Positions 36,291 through 44,857 are shown, numbered from the stretch's first letter. The stretch is 64,000 bases of DNA from Flavobacterium alkalisoli (GCF_008000935.1 NZ_CP042831.1:2542001-2606000); one strand, 5' to 3'. The notes: generated by a model not told the origin, from the letters alone. Translations and numbers: made by a program.

Positions 36291-38741
36291 ATGTCTAATC
36301 AGAAAATACTAAATATTGACAGTTTGTCACTTCAGGAACTGGATACAGATGCGGAATTGATTCCGTTAATGACTCCGGAGGATGAAGAGGAAATGAATAA
36401 TGAGCAGCTTCCCGATGACCTCGCTATATTACCGTTACGTAATATGGTGCTTTTCCCGGGGGTGGTAATTCCTATTACTGCAGGCCGCGACAAGTCTATC
36501 AAACTAATAAACGAAGCCAACGCCGGCGGTAAGATTATTGGCGTTGTGGCTCAAAAAGATGAGAAGGTTGAAGAGCCTACTGCAAACGATATTCATAAAG
36601 TAGGTACGGTAGCCCGTATACTTCGAGTACTTAAAATGCCCGATGGTAACACAACCGTTATCATTCAGGGTAAAAAGCGCTTTGAAATTGATCAGGTAAC
36701 TACAGAGGAGCCTTACCTGCGTGCAACCATTAAAGAGGTAGCCGAGGAGCGCCCTGAAAAAGGAGAGGTAGAGTTTGCTACTATTATCGAATCGATTAAG
36801 GAACTGGCTATCCAGATTATTAAGGAGAGCCCTAACATCCCTACAGAGGCTACATTTGCTATCAAAAATATTGAAAGTGAATCGTTTTTGGTAAACTTCG
36901 TGTCTTCAAACATGAGCCTTTCGGTTAAGGAAAAGCAGGAGCTTCTTGCTAAAAACAACCTTAAGGAGCGTGCGCTGGAAACCCTTCGCCACATGAACCT
37001 TGAGCTGCAAAAGCTGGAACTTAAAAACGACATCCAGAGTAAGGTGCGTTTTGACTTAGACCAACAGCAGCGTGAGTACTTCCTGCATCAGCAAATGAAA
37101 ACCATTCAGGAAGAACTGGGTGGCGTTTCTCACGATCAGGAGATAGAGGAAATGCGTAAAAAAGGGAAAAATAAGAAGTGGAACCAAAAAACCAAGGAAC
37201 ACTTTGAGAAAGAGCTTGCCAAACTGCAGCGAATGAATCCGCAGGTGGCAGAGTTTGCCATTCAGCGTAATTACCTGGAGCTGATGCTTGACCTGCCGTG
37301 GAATGAGTTCTCTAAAGACAAGTTTGACCTTAAGCGTGCCGAGAAGATATTACACAGAGACCATTTTGGGCTTGAAGACGTTAAGAAACGTATTATAGAG
37401 CACTTAGCGGTACTTAAGCTTAGAAACGACATGAAATCGCCTATATTATGCCTTTATGGCCCTCCTGGGGTTGGTAAGACGTCCATAGGTAAGTCGGTTG
37501 CCGAAGCACTGGGCCGTGAGTACATCCGTATCTCATTAGGCGGACTTCGTGATGAGGCAGAAATTCGCGGACACCGTAAAACATATATTGGTGCTATGCC
37601 GGGCCGTATTATTCAGAGCATTAAAAAAGCAAAGACCAGCAACCCTGTATTTGTACTGGATGAGATAGATAAATTATCTGTCGGGCCAAGCGGCGACCCG
37701 TCGAGTGCGTTACTTGAAGTATTAGACCCTGAACAAAACTCAGAGTTCTATGATAACTTCCTTGAGCTTGGTTTCGACCTTAGTAAAGTAATGTTTATAG
37801 CTACGTCTAACAATATGTCTACCATCCAGCCGGCACTTCGTGACAGGATGGAAATCATAAACATGACAGGCTACACCATAGAAGAAAAAGTGGAGATCGC
37901 TAAACGCCACCTGTTACCTAAACAGCTTAAAGAACACGGACTAACCGATAAAGACTTTAGCATGAGCAAAAAGGTTCTTGAAAAGATAGTTACCGGTTAT
38001 ACAAGAGAGTCTGGCGTACGCGGACTTGAAAAGCAGATTGCTAAAATGATAAGGCACGTTGCCAAGAGCATTGCCATGGAAGAGGAATATAACCATAAAG
38101 CTACCGAAGCTGATGTTCTTGAAGTACTGGGCGCACCAAGAATGGAACGCGATAAGTATGAAAACAACGAGGTTGCCGGTGTGGTTACAGGCCTTGCCTG
38201 GACAAGTGTAGGCGGTGATATATTGTTTATAGAATCGTTGCTTAGCAAAGGTAAAGGAACGCTTACCATGACAGGTAACCTGGGTAATGTAATGAAGGAG
38301 TCGGCTACTATTGCGCTGGAGTACATTAAGGCCAATGCAGAGCAGTTGGGCATTAGTCCGGAAGTGATTTCAAATTACAACGTGCACATTCACGTACCGG
38401 AGGGAGCTACGCCAAAAGACGGGCCAAGTGCCGGTATTGCAATGCTAACATCACTGGTATCGTCGTTCACGCAAAGAAGGATTAAAAAGAACCTTGCCAT
38501 GACAGGCGAGATTACCCTTCGCGGACGCGTATTGCCTGTAGGTGGTATTAAAGAAAAAATACTTGCAGCAAAAAGGGCGGGCATTAAGGAGATTATCCTT
38601 TGTGAGGAAAACCGTCGAGATATAGACGAAATTAAGCAGGAATACCTTCAGGGGTTAACATTCCACTATGTTAGTGAAATGAGTCAGGTGGTTAAACATG
38701 CCATTACCGACCAGAAGGTGAAGAATGCTAAAACGCTATAA
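36291..38741 (+). CDS. lon: ATP-dependent protease Lon
   Basis: An 816-residue cytosolic AAA+ protease that degrades misfolded and regulatory proteins. It has the N-terminal LAN domain (about 40-235, LPLRNMVLFPGVVIPI), a coiled linker, the ATPase (GPPGVGKTS Walker A, VFVLDEIDK Walker B) and the protease domain with the Ser713/Lys756 dyad (DGPSAGIAM and GGIKEK). The length is normal for LonA. In this window it is followed by a repeat block and one lipoprotein before porQ and cmk. Confidence 0.97.
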   Translation: MSNQKILNIDSLSLQELDTDAELIPLMTPEDEEEMNNEQLPDDLAILPLRNMVLFPGVVIPITAGRDKSIKLINEANAGGKIIGVVAQKDEKVEEPTANDIHKVGTVARILRVLKMPDGNTTVIIQGKKRFEIDQVTTEEPYLRATIKEVAEERPEKGEVEFATIIESIKELAIQIIKESPNIPTEATFAIKNIESESFLVNFVSSNMSLSVKEKQELLAKNNLKERALETLRHMNLELQKLELKNDIQSKVRFDLDQQQREYFLHQQMKTIQEELGGVSHDQEIEEMRKKGKNKKWNQKTKEHFEKELAKLQRMNPQVAEFAIQRNYLELMLDLPWNEFSKDKFDLKRAEKILHRDHFGLEDVKKRIIEHLAVLKLRNDMKSPILCLYGPPGVGKTSIGKSVAEALGREYIRISLGGLRDEAEIRGHRKTYIGAMPGRIIQSIKKAKTSNPVFVLDEIDKLSVGPSGDPSSALLEVLDPEQNSEFYDNFLELGFDLSKVMFIATSNNMSTIQPALRDRMEIINMTGYTIEEKVEIAKRHLLPKQLKEHGLTDKDFSMSKKVLEKIVTGYTRESGVRGLEKQIAKMIRHVAKSIAMEEEYNHKATEADVLEVLGAPRMERDKYENNEVAGVVTGLAWTSVGGDILFIESLLSKGKGTLTMTGNLGNVMKESATIALEYIKANAEQLGISPEVISNYNVHIHVPEGATPKDGPSAGIAMLTSLVSSFTQRRIKKNLAMTGEITLRGRVLPVGGIKEKILAAKRAGIKEIILCEENRRDIDEIKQEYLQGLTFHYVSEMSQVVKHAITDQKVKNAKTL

Positions 38742-38768
38742 TTTTAAATAGTAACTATTTGAAATGAG

Positions 38769-38801
38769 AAACGGCAAAGAGGATATCTTAGCCGTTTTTT
38801 T
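38769..38801 (+). terminator. Terminator after lon
   Basis: The stem AAACGGC/GCCGTTT with an 18-nt loop is followed by a T run. Confidence 0.75.
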
Positions 38802-38812
38802 ATGTTTATGAG

Positions 38813-39062
38813 GTTGTCATTGCGAGCCTGCGGAGCAATCTGTTATAGGGGTGAGAGTTCCCCTCTTGAGGTGCCTGTCACGCCTTAGCGTGAGGGTTAG
38901 GGGTGTTTCATCCTGACGACAGAAGGGTCTTTTTCCATTTCGACTGTAGCGATAGCGTAACGGAGAAATCTTATTCAGAGAGATTGCCAAAGCCTGCCAC
39001 GCACAGCGGGGTCGTTCCTCCTCGCAATGACAAAAGGGGGGATTACAGGTACAAAGCAATCT
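38813..39062. repeat. Repeat block: B modules in both directions and interrupted C
   Basis: A forward module B start (GTCATTGCGAGCCTGCGGAG), a module C split by an extra CCTGTCACGCCTTAGCGTG, a B second half (CCATTTCGACTGTAGCGA) and an inverted B (CGTTCCTCCTCGCAATGAC) that carries the same insert as the copy at 30219. No gene lies between lon and 39160. Confidence 0.75.
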
Positions 39063-39159
39063 GAAAAAAAAGTATTATTTAAATAATAACTATTTAATAA
39101 GAGTGTTATTTAAAATAAAGACTTAACTTGTTATGATATAGGTTTTAATAATACACCTT

Positions 39160-39531
39160 ATGAAAAAAATAATCCCCCTTATTATTTTTATTATCCTTAC
39201 ATCATGCAAAAGCAGTGTTACGGTAATAACGGCGAATGATGTATATGGTTATAGTATAACCTCTAAAAACTTTAGGGAATTTAGCAATCCTAACAAAACT
39301 ACCTTAAAACAGGTTAAGAGTAAGGATGTTGCTGCAGAGTTCGATTACATGAAAAATTATCTTATAACCGGCAGGGAGCATCTTTTCCCCGAGGGGGTTT
39401 TTACCTATGCCTTTGTTAAGGATAGCGATACTATTTATGCCAGCTCTAACCTAATGTACTGGTGGCATAAGGAAAAGGTAATATTGTATCAGTCGCCTAT
39501 AATTAATACCGAGACGATAACGGAGTTGTAG
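39160..39531 (+). CDS. Hypothetical lipoprotein
   Basis: A 123-residue lipoprotein (lipobox LTSC, Cys16). No family recognised; the mature part is short with YWWHKEKV near the end. It is flanked on both sides by repeat blocks and lies between lon and porQ, so it may have come in with them. Confidence 0.6.
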   Translation: MKKIIPLIIFIILTSCKSSVTVITANDVYGYSITSKNFREFSNPNKTTLKQVKSKDVAAEFDYMKNYLITGREHLFPEGVFTYAFVKDSDTIYASSNLMYWWHKEKVILYQSPIINTETITEL

Positions 39532-39534
39532 CAT

Positions 39535-39615
39535 GCGCTTGTCATTGCGAGCCTGCGAAGCAATCTTTTTTCCATTCCGACTGTAGCGATAGCGTAACGG
39601 AGGAATCTCAATTCT
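39535..39615 (+). repeat. Repeat module B
   Basis: GTCATTGCGAGCCTGCGAAG, CAATCT, CCATTCCGACTGTAGCGA, then TAGCGTAACGGAGGAATCTC. Confidence 0.8.
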
Positions 39616-39625
39616 CGTGATTTAT

Positions 39626-39814
39626 TTCTTCTTTTGTCTTGACACAAAAGAATCATCACGCTGTGGCGTGACTGCGGCTAAGACACCTTAAGCTAAAAAT
39701 TACCTCACTTGGCTAAACCATCCGAACTCGGTTATCACCTCAAACAGCGGATGCTTTTTTACGCCTCGCTTGTAATTTTATTTACGCTACGGAGCCTGAT
39801 GCCGAAGCTTCACT
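39626..39814 (+). repeat. Dispersed hairpin repeat, family A, copy 3 (with insert)
   Basis: The longest copy. It has an extra segment (CACGCTGTGGCGTGACTGCG, about 39655-39674) in place of the usual CAAAAAGTCAAGG. The nested blocks AAAATTAC/GTAATTTT and CATCCG/CGGATG are kept. Confidence 0.8.
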
Positions 39815-39819
39815 CGGTT

Positions 39820-39904
39820 GTCATTGAGAGCCTGTGAAGTAATCTGTTATGAGGTACGGGTTCCCCTCTTGAGATGGTTCTCCTGCGGTCGACATGACAG
39901 GCAG
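39820..39904 (+). repeat. Degenerate B/C module
   Basis: GTCATTGAGAGCCTGTGAAG, then TTCCCCTCTTGAGA and GTCGACATGACA, a worn chimera of modules B and C just before porQ. Confidence 0.6.
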
Positions 39905-40006
39905 TCTAAAGTCTGTTTATCTAATCTCTCATTTCCCAATTCTCGTAAATAAAAAAATAATATCTTCGCAGCTGCGTTATAGTATGCAGAAAACTTACAG
40001 ACAATA

Positions 40007-41026
40007 ATGTTCAAAAAAGCGTTTATTTACCTCTTTTTATTCACCACGGCTCTCACATACAGCCAAATAGGGGGTAAATACACTTATCAGTTCCTAAATT
40101 TGGTTACCTCACCCCGTCAGGCGGCTTTGGGAGGTAAGATCATTACCCTTTACGATTATGACGTAAACCAGGCCATTTATAACCCGGCAACCATTAACAG
40201 GGAGATGGATAACCACCTTTCGGCAAATTATGGTAACTACTATGGTGAGGTTAATTATGGTACGGCTGCCTATGCCTATACATGGGACAGGCACGTGCAA
40301 ACCTTTCATATGGGGGTTAACTATGTAGATTACGGAACTTTTGAAGGGCGCGATCAAAACGGATTGCTCACCGGAGACTTTACCGGTAGCGAAATAGCGC
40401 TTTCTTTTGGATATGCTTACAATGTGCCTTATACAACCCTGTATTTGGGTACTAACCTTAAGTTTATATCTTCAACTCTGGAAAGCTACAATTCCTTTGG
40501 GGTAGCGCTCGATTTAGGGGCTATTTATATTGACGAGGATAACGATATTCACTATGCGATTGCTTTGCGTAATGCAGGTACGCAGATTAGCACTTATGCC
40601 GGGCTGCAGGAAAAGCTTCCTTTTGAAATTATAGCGGGTATATCACAAGAGGTAGAAAACGTGCCTATTCGCTGGCATATTACCCTGGAGAATCTGCAAC
40701 AGTGGAATATTGCCTTTTCTAACCCTAACCGCAGTGAACAGAGTATAGACGGCGAAGTGACCGAAGAAAAAGTTTCATTTGTAAATAATGCGTTGCGACA
40801 CGTTATTTTAGGTGCCGAACTTTTTCCGGGTAAGAGCTTTAACCTTAGGCTGGGCTATAACTTTAGGAGAGGGCAGGAACTTAGTATTGTAGACAAAAGA
40901 ACTTTTTCGGGAATTTCTGCGGGAGTAAGCATAAGGTTTAATAAATTGCGCTTTGATTATTCGTACTCAAAGTATACCCTTGCAGCCAATACCAGCCTGT
41001 TAGGGCTAACCATTAACCTTCAGTAA
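40007..41026 (+). CDS. porQ: Type IX secretion system protein PorQ
   Basis: A 339-residue outer-membrane protein with a signal peptide (ends LTYSQ). The start of the mature part, GGKYTYQFLNLVTSPRQAALGG, and the regular beta-barrel strands to the final SLLGLTINLQ are those of PorQ. PorQ takes part in type IX secretion and surface attachment of cargo in Bacteroidetes; it is part of the attachment complex with PorU, PorV and PorZ in Porphyromonas. It is followed after 1 bp by cmk, an arrangement common in the phylum. Confidence 0.9.
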   Translation: MFKKAFIYLFLFTTALTYSQIGGKYTYQFLNLVTSPRQAALGGKIITLYDYDVNQAIYNPATINREMDNHLSANYGNYYGEVNYGTAAYAYTWDRHVQTFHMGVNYVDYGTFEGRDQNGLLTGDFTGSEIALSFGYAYNVPYTTLYLGTNLKFISSTLESYNSFGVALDLGAIYIDEDNDIHYAIALRNAGTQISTYAGLQEKLPFEIIAGISQEVENVPIRWHITLENLQQWNIAFSNPNRSEQSIDGEVTEEKVSFVNNALRHVILGAELFPGKSFNLRLGYNFRRGQELSIVDKRTFSGISAGVSIRFNKLRFDYSYSKYTLAANTSLLGLTINLQ

Positions 41027-41027
41027 A

Positions 41028-41720
41028 TTGGATAAGAAAATAACGATTGCCATAGACGGCTTTTCTTCTACAGGAAAAAGCACGCTGGCAAAGCAGCTTG
41101 CAAAACATCTGGGCTATGTGTATGTGGATACGGGCGCTATGTACCGTGCCGTTACTCTTTATGCCATGCAAAACGGACTGATTTCGCAGGGTTTTTTTAA
41201 CCGGGAAGGATTAATAGAGCACCTTGAGGATATAACACTTCAGTTTTTATATAATCCGGTGCTTGAGTTTGCAGAAATGTACCTTAACGAAGAGAATGTG
41301 GAAAAGGAAATACGCACCCTTGCCGTATCGCAACTGGTGAGCCGTGTTGCCGAAGTGCCCGAAGTGCGCCATAAACTGGTAGAGCAGCAAAAGCACATGG
41401 GGGAGAAGAAAGGTGTGGTTATGGATGGCAGGGATATAGGCACTGTTGTTTTTCCTAATGCCGAACTGAAGATATACATGAATGCCAGTCCCGAAACGCG
41501 TGCTCAGCGTCGTTTTAAGGAACTTACAGGCCTTGGGCAGGAGGTAACATATGATGAGGTGTATAACAACGTAGTAGAGCGTGATTACATTGATACGCAC
41601 CGTGCCGATTCTCCGCTTGTAAAAGCCGATGATGCCATAGAGATGGATAATAGTACTATTACCAAGCAGGAGCAGCTGCAAAAGGTAATTGATATTGTTA
41701 ATGAGCTGTTGGCAAAGTAA
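41028..41720 (+). CDS. cmk: Cytidylate kinase
   Basis: A 230-residue cytosolic enzyme that phosphorylates CMP and dCMP. The P-loop GFSSTGKST (residues 10-18), the VDTGAMYRAV motif and GRDIGTVVFP are diagnostic. The start is TTG at 41028, one base after the porQ stop; the protein then begins DKKITIAIDG, as in relatives that start MKKITIAIDG. No ATG is available nearby. Translational coupling to porQ probably helps this weak start. Confidence 0.95.
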   Translation: MDKKITIAIDGFSSTGKSTLAKQLAKHLGYVYVDTGAMYRAVTLYAMQNGLISQGFFNREGLIEHLEDITLQFLYNPVLEFAEMYLNEENVEKEIRTLAVSQLVSRVAEVPEVRHKLVEQQKHMGEKKGVVMDGRDIGTVVFPNAELKIYMNASPETRAQRRFKELTGLGQEVTYDEVYNNVVERDYIDTHRADSPLVKADDAIEMDNSTITKQEQLQKVIDIVNELLAK

Positions 41721-41731
41721 TTTCTTCCTTA

Positions 41732-41914
41732 ATGCAAAAAAAACTGCTTTTTATATTTGGTGCCATAGTGCTTTTTCAGCTGTTTTATTTTTTAAGAAAA
41801 AGTATGGGCAACCGCAGGCGTACTAACGGAGTGGCGGTTTTTAGCAGGGCTAACCTGCGTAGCTGGTTTGTAATAGTACTTTTGGTTATACTACTGTTTT
41901 TTATGATGACATAA
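41732..41914 (+). CDS. Small two-helix membrane protein
   Basis: A 60-residue protein beginning 11 bp after cmk, with a hydrophobic helix (about 4-20), a basic middle (SMGNRRRTNG) and a second helix (about 43-59). I do not recognise it. The position in the porQ-cmk operon and the ordered layout favour a real gene. Confidence 0.5.
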   Translation: MQKKLLFIFGAIVLFQLFYFLRKSMGNRRRTNGVAVFSRANLRSWFVIVLLVILLFFMMT

Positions 41915-41916
41915 TT

Positions 41917-42090
41917 GTTCTTTTGTCTTGACACAAAAGAACCAAAAAGTCAAGGCTAAGACTCCTTAAGCTAAAAATTACTTCATTCGGCTAAACCATC
42001 CGAACTCGCTACGCTCAAACAGCGGATGCTTTTTCACTCCTCACTTGTAATTTTCTTTACGCTACGGAGCCTGATGCCAAAGCTTCACTC
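41917..42090 (+). repeat. Dispersed hairpin repeat, family A, copy 4
   Basis: A full copy that starts with the TTTTGTCTTGACACAAAAG hairpin 3 bp after the small gene at 41732. The central part is shortened (CTCGCTACGCTCAAACAGCG). The CATCCG/CGGATG and AAAATTAC/GTAATTTT pairs are intact. Confidence 0.85.
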
Positions 42091-42145
42091 AATTTTGATA
42101 CGTTGCATGTTACTACCCATTATTATTGTTGGATAGATTAGGAAT

Positions 42146-42192
42146 GTCATTGCGAGGAGGAACGACGCGGCAATCTTTCGAAAGGATCTCAA
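42146..42192 (+). repeat. Repeat module B, short
   Basis: GTCATTGCGAGGAGGAACGA, CGCGGCAATCT, then TTCGAAAGGATCTC. Confidence 0.7.
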
Positions 42193-42260
42193 AATTTAAC
42201 AATACTAAGAAGGTGTCTTTTTACGTTTTCCCGTACATTTACGGCACATCCGCACCTTTT

Positions 42261-42695
42261 ATGAAATATTTTATACTACTTACTGCTTTTTTCTTTTTTT
42301 CCTGTAAGGGTAATGAACCACAAAAAAAGGCTATTACACAAAGACAACCCTGTGATTTAGAATTCTTAGTCCATTTGGAAAATGAAACGAATCTTACAGA
42401 TTATGAAGTTTTTGAATTTTTAGAGAGTTTTTCGGGTACTGAATGCCAAAATAATGTTGAATACAGCGAATACAGGAGTGAGGTACTTCTTCTTCAGCTA
42501 AATACCAGAACATCTGTCTTTTTAAATAAACTTGATAAAGTATCGCCACAGGCAAGATCTGCTGTATTAAAGGAATTGTCTTCTCCTGTAATAGATATTG
42601 ATATGCCTGCTTTGGCTAAAAAAGTAGGTAATACAAATGCTGCTCCTAAAACCAAATCAGAGGTTATAGCAGCTTTATTAAAGAACGCATCATAA
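42261..42695 (+). CDS. Hypothetical lipoprotein
   Basis: A 144-residue lipoprotein (lipobox FFSC, Cys15). The mature part is helical, with a conserved-looking LLQLNTRTSVFLNKLDKV. No family recognised. The ATG at 42261 is used; the longer frame from 42126 is a translation of repeat module B and is rejected. Confidence 0.65.
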   Translation: MKYFILLTAFFFFSCKGNEPQKKAITQRQPCDLEFLVHLENETNLTDYEVFEFLESFSGTECQNNVEYSEYRSEVLLLQLNTRTSVFLNKLDKVSPQARSAVLKELSSPVIDIDMPALAKKVGNTNAAPKTKSEVIAALLKNAS

Positions 42696-42723
42696 AATAT
42701 ATATTTACCTAACCACACACACC

Positions 42724-43050
42724 ATGAACAGAAAGTACACCTTACTGCTTATTCTGTTATTGTTAACTATTGCCTCTGTTTTGTACTGGCGTAATTTTTA
42801 TACGCCTTTTTACCCTGTTGCATACAAGGGAGGTGAGTATATAGTTAATAATACAGAACCCTTATCAAATTCTTTTAATCATAATATCACTCAGGTATTA
42901 GAGTATTATGAGGAAGATTACAAAATATGCCAGGGCATAGTACATGTAAAAAACAGCCTGCATAAAAACGATGCCCTAATGTATAACTATACACGTAAGG
43001 CACAGGACTCTATTTGGATGGTAAAGCATAAATTGCAGTATAAACAGTAG
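42724..43050 (+). CDS. Hypothetical membrane-anchored protein
   Basis: A 108-residue protein with one N-terminal membrane helix (about 5-22) and a small extracytoplasmic part. No family recognised. The next gene starts 5 bp after its stop, so it is cotranscribed with the SUKH gene. Confidence 0.6.
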   Translation: MNRKYTLLLILLLLTIASVLYWRNFYTPFYPVAYKGGEYIVNNTEPLSNSFNHNITQVLEYYEEDYKICQGIVHVKNSLHKNDALMYNYTRKAQDSIWMVKHKLQYKQ

Positions 43051-43055
43051 TTAGT

Positions 43056-43487
43056 ATGCTGGAAGATATTATAGACATTTTAAAAAAGAACAACATAAAA
43101 CCAGAGCCACTATTTGTTGAAGAAATCAATAGGTTTGAAAAAAGTTGTGGGGTTATCTTTCCTGCCACATACAAATCTTTTTTACAGGAAATGGGAAAAG
43201 GAGCAGGGCATTTTATGCTTGGTAGTGATGTTTTTCATAAAGATATAGTTGATTTAAGCGAGGGAGCAAAAGAATTAATAGAAGAAAATAATCTGCCTCA
43301 ACTGCCTGAAAATGCCTATGTTTTCTGGATGCATCAGGGATATCAGGTGGCTTGGTTTATATGTAACGGCAATCCGAATCCCGATGTTTACTTTTTTACT
43401 GAAGGAGAGGGGAGTAAAGACTATGTAATAATGGGTACCTTTACGGATTTTTTAGATATACAACTTCAAATGTCAGGTTTAAAATAA
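43056..43487 (+). CDS. SMI1/KNR4 (SUKH superfamily) protein
   Basis: A 143-residue cytosolic protein with the SUKH fold: an N-terminal helix, ERFEKSCGVIFPATYKSFL-like start (here INRFEKSCGVIFPATYK) and a later strand with WFICNGNPNPDVYFFTEGEG. SUKH proteins are often immunity proteins to polymorphic toxins, though many are of unknown role. No toxin gene is visible nearby. Its stop codon is followed in the same frame by the receiver-domain gene. Confidence 0.8.
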   Translation: MLEDIIDILKKNNIKPEPLFVEEINRFEKSCGVIFPATYKSFLQEMGKGAGHFMLGSDVFHKDIVDLSEGAKELIEENNLPQLPENAYVFWMHQGYQVAWFICNGNPNPDVYFFTEGEGSKDYVIMGTFTDFLDIQLQMSGLK

Positions 43488-43823
43488 AGGTATAAACTCT
43501 TTTTAGACGATGTAAGGGACGTACCTATGGTGTACCATGATTTAACCAACAATGATTTTGTTGTGGTAAGATCGTATGAGGCATTTATCTCGTTTATTAA
43601 ACAAAACGGACTACCTGCTTTTATCAGTTTTGATAATGATTTAGGTGAAGATGAAAACGGAACTGTTTTGCCCGACGGTTATGCTACAGCAAAATGGCTG
43701 GTATATGAAAGCGGACTTGACTTAAAGGAACTCAACTTTAAGGTGCATTCGGCAAATCCGGTAGCTTCGGTACAAATACTATCATTACTTGATAATTATA
43801 TCTCTTTTCTTAAAAAGGGATAA
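43488..43823 (+). CDS. Cyclic-phosphate processing receiver-domain protein, start unclear
   Basis: A receiver-like (cREC) domain. The first strand motif KLFLDDVRDVP, with the two acidic residues, is coded at 43494-43526, upstream of the first ATG (43527), and is needed for the fold. Between the SUKH stop (43485-43487) and 43527 no ATG, GTG or TTG exists in frame; the codon in the expected start place is AGG at 43488. So the gene may use readthrough of the SUKH TAA, a non-standard start, or have lost its start codon. From ATG 43527 only a truncated domain of 98 residues would be made. Later motifs FDNDLG and VHSANPVA are intact. Confidence 0.6.
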   Translation, partial: RYKLFLDDVRDVPMVYHDLTNNDFVVVRSYEAFISFIKQNGLPAFISFDNDLGEDENGTVLPDGYATAKWLVYESGLDLKELNFKVHSANPVASVQILSLLDNYISFLKKG

Positions 43824-43867
43824 TCTATTTCTTATAAAATAAATTACACTTCTGTAAATCAATAGTT

Positions 43868-43875
43868 TATATTTG
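43868..43875 (+). promoter_or_regulatory. Promoter -7 box TATATTTG
   Basis: It lies 23 nt ahead of the Cys-rich SH3 gene. Confidence 0.55.
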
Positions 43876-43898
43876 TTTGTTTTTTAATTTATAGCGAT

Positions 43899-44351
43899 AT
43901 GAACAGACTCTTATTTTTTCTGATTCTACTTACAGGTATTACGGTTAATGCTCAGGACTCAAAACTGATTGCTTCGTGCTGCGGTAAGTGTACAGGAAGT
44001 GCTTATTGCACAGCCTGTAAAAATTGCACAGGCTGTAAGCATTGCTCTAAAGAGGGCGGAAGCTGTGGTGTATGTGAAGCTAAAACCAAAGCAAAAACTG
44101 AAAAAAGCAGCCAGGCTTCAGGTTATAACTATAAAGCATCAACATCGGATGGTGCAGATGAGGTTGTAATACTTTCGGTTATTCCTGCAGAGCTTAATCT
44201 ATATTCGGGTCCCGGCACAAATTATAAGGTTCTTGAGAAGCTTAAAAAAGGAAGTAGCGTGGTAGTTATTGCCTATAGCGGAGACTGGGTTAAGGTAAAG
44301 GCTGTAAATTCAAGAAACACAGGATATGTAATTTTAAAGGATGTTAGATAA
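43899..44351 (+). CDS. Exported Cys-rich protein with SH3b domain
   Basis: A 150-residue protein with a signal peptide (ends VNAQ). Residues 27-59 contain ten Cys in a Gly/Lys-rich stretch with repeated CxxC spacing (CCGKC, CTAC, CTGC, CGVC). A Lys/Ser-rich linker follows, then a bacterial SH3 domain (about 88-150, LNLYSGPGTNYKVLEKLKKGS). The SH3 part probably binds cell wall or a partner; the Cys part may bind metal or form disulfides. Confidence 0.75.
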   Translation: MNRLLFFLILLTGITVNAQDSKLIASCCGKCTGSAYCTACKNCTGCKHCSKEGGSCGVCEAKTKAKTEKSSQASGYNYKASTSDGADEVVILSVIPAELNLYSGPGTNYKVLEKLKKGSSVVVIAYSGDWVKVKAVNSRNTGYVILKDVR

Positions 44352-44720
44352 TCTCATTACGTTTTTCTTCTTGTAAAAACTTTCCTGTTATAAAAGTTAA
44401 ATTATCTGATTTTTAGATATTTATGTAAAAATAAAGTATGATTTTAATTATATAATATGTACCTTTATATAAGGTAAATTATTATTTACTATTATTGGTT
44501 AATGATGGCCCCGGTTACAAAAAGCAGCCGGGGCTTTTATTTTTTTGAATTTTAAAGTTCAAAAATTTATTCTGTTTCATTTTTTTGATAAAGGCTTTTC
44601 TTACTTTTTAAATCTAACTCAATCAACAGCTTAAGCATTTCTTAAGAATATAAAATAACATCTAAAAAAATACTATGCACTCATAATAAATAACTTACGG
44701 TAAATTTTAACATTAATTTA
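44352..44720 (+). other. Gene-free AT-rich stretch with an orphan terminator
   Basis: No open frame of note. A strong terminator (GCCCCGG/CCGGGGC, then T run) at 44506-44541 lies 155 bp after the SH3 gene. It is either the distant terminator of that gene or the end of a short untranslated RNA. Confidence 0.5.
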
Positions 44721-44755
44721 ATACGGTTTTCCGTAAAAAATTAACAAACAATTAA

Positions 44756-44857
44756 TAAATTTGCCACCGCCTTGTTGAAATAGATTTGAGTAATAGTAAA
44801 TGAGGAAAACAAAATATTTGTTATGGGCAGGGCTTAGTAACCCCTGCTCCTTTTTTT
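44756..44857 (+). ncRNA. Candidate small RNA, about 90 nt
   Basis: A TAAATTTG promoter box at 44756-44763 is followed about 60 nt later by a terminator (GCAGGG/CCCTGC stem at 44826-44848, then eight T). Between them is no open frame. A compact promoter-plus-terminator unit without a coding sequence fits a small RNA. The class is unknown. Confidence 0.45.

Noticed and set aside
25996..42090. Insertion sequence to explain repeat family A
   Set aside because: No transposase, terminal inverted repeats of IS type or target duplications could be seen.
196..42192. CRISPR array
   Set aside because: The repeats are far apart, differ in length and have no regular spacers.
42126..42260. N-terminal extension of the lipoprotein at 42261
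   Set aside because: It is a translation of repeat module B and comes before a normal lipoprotein signal.
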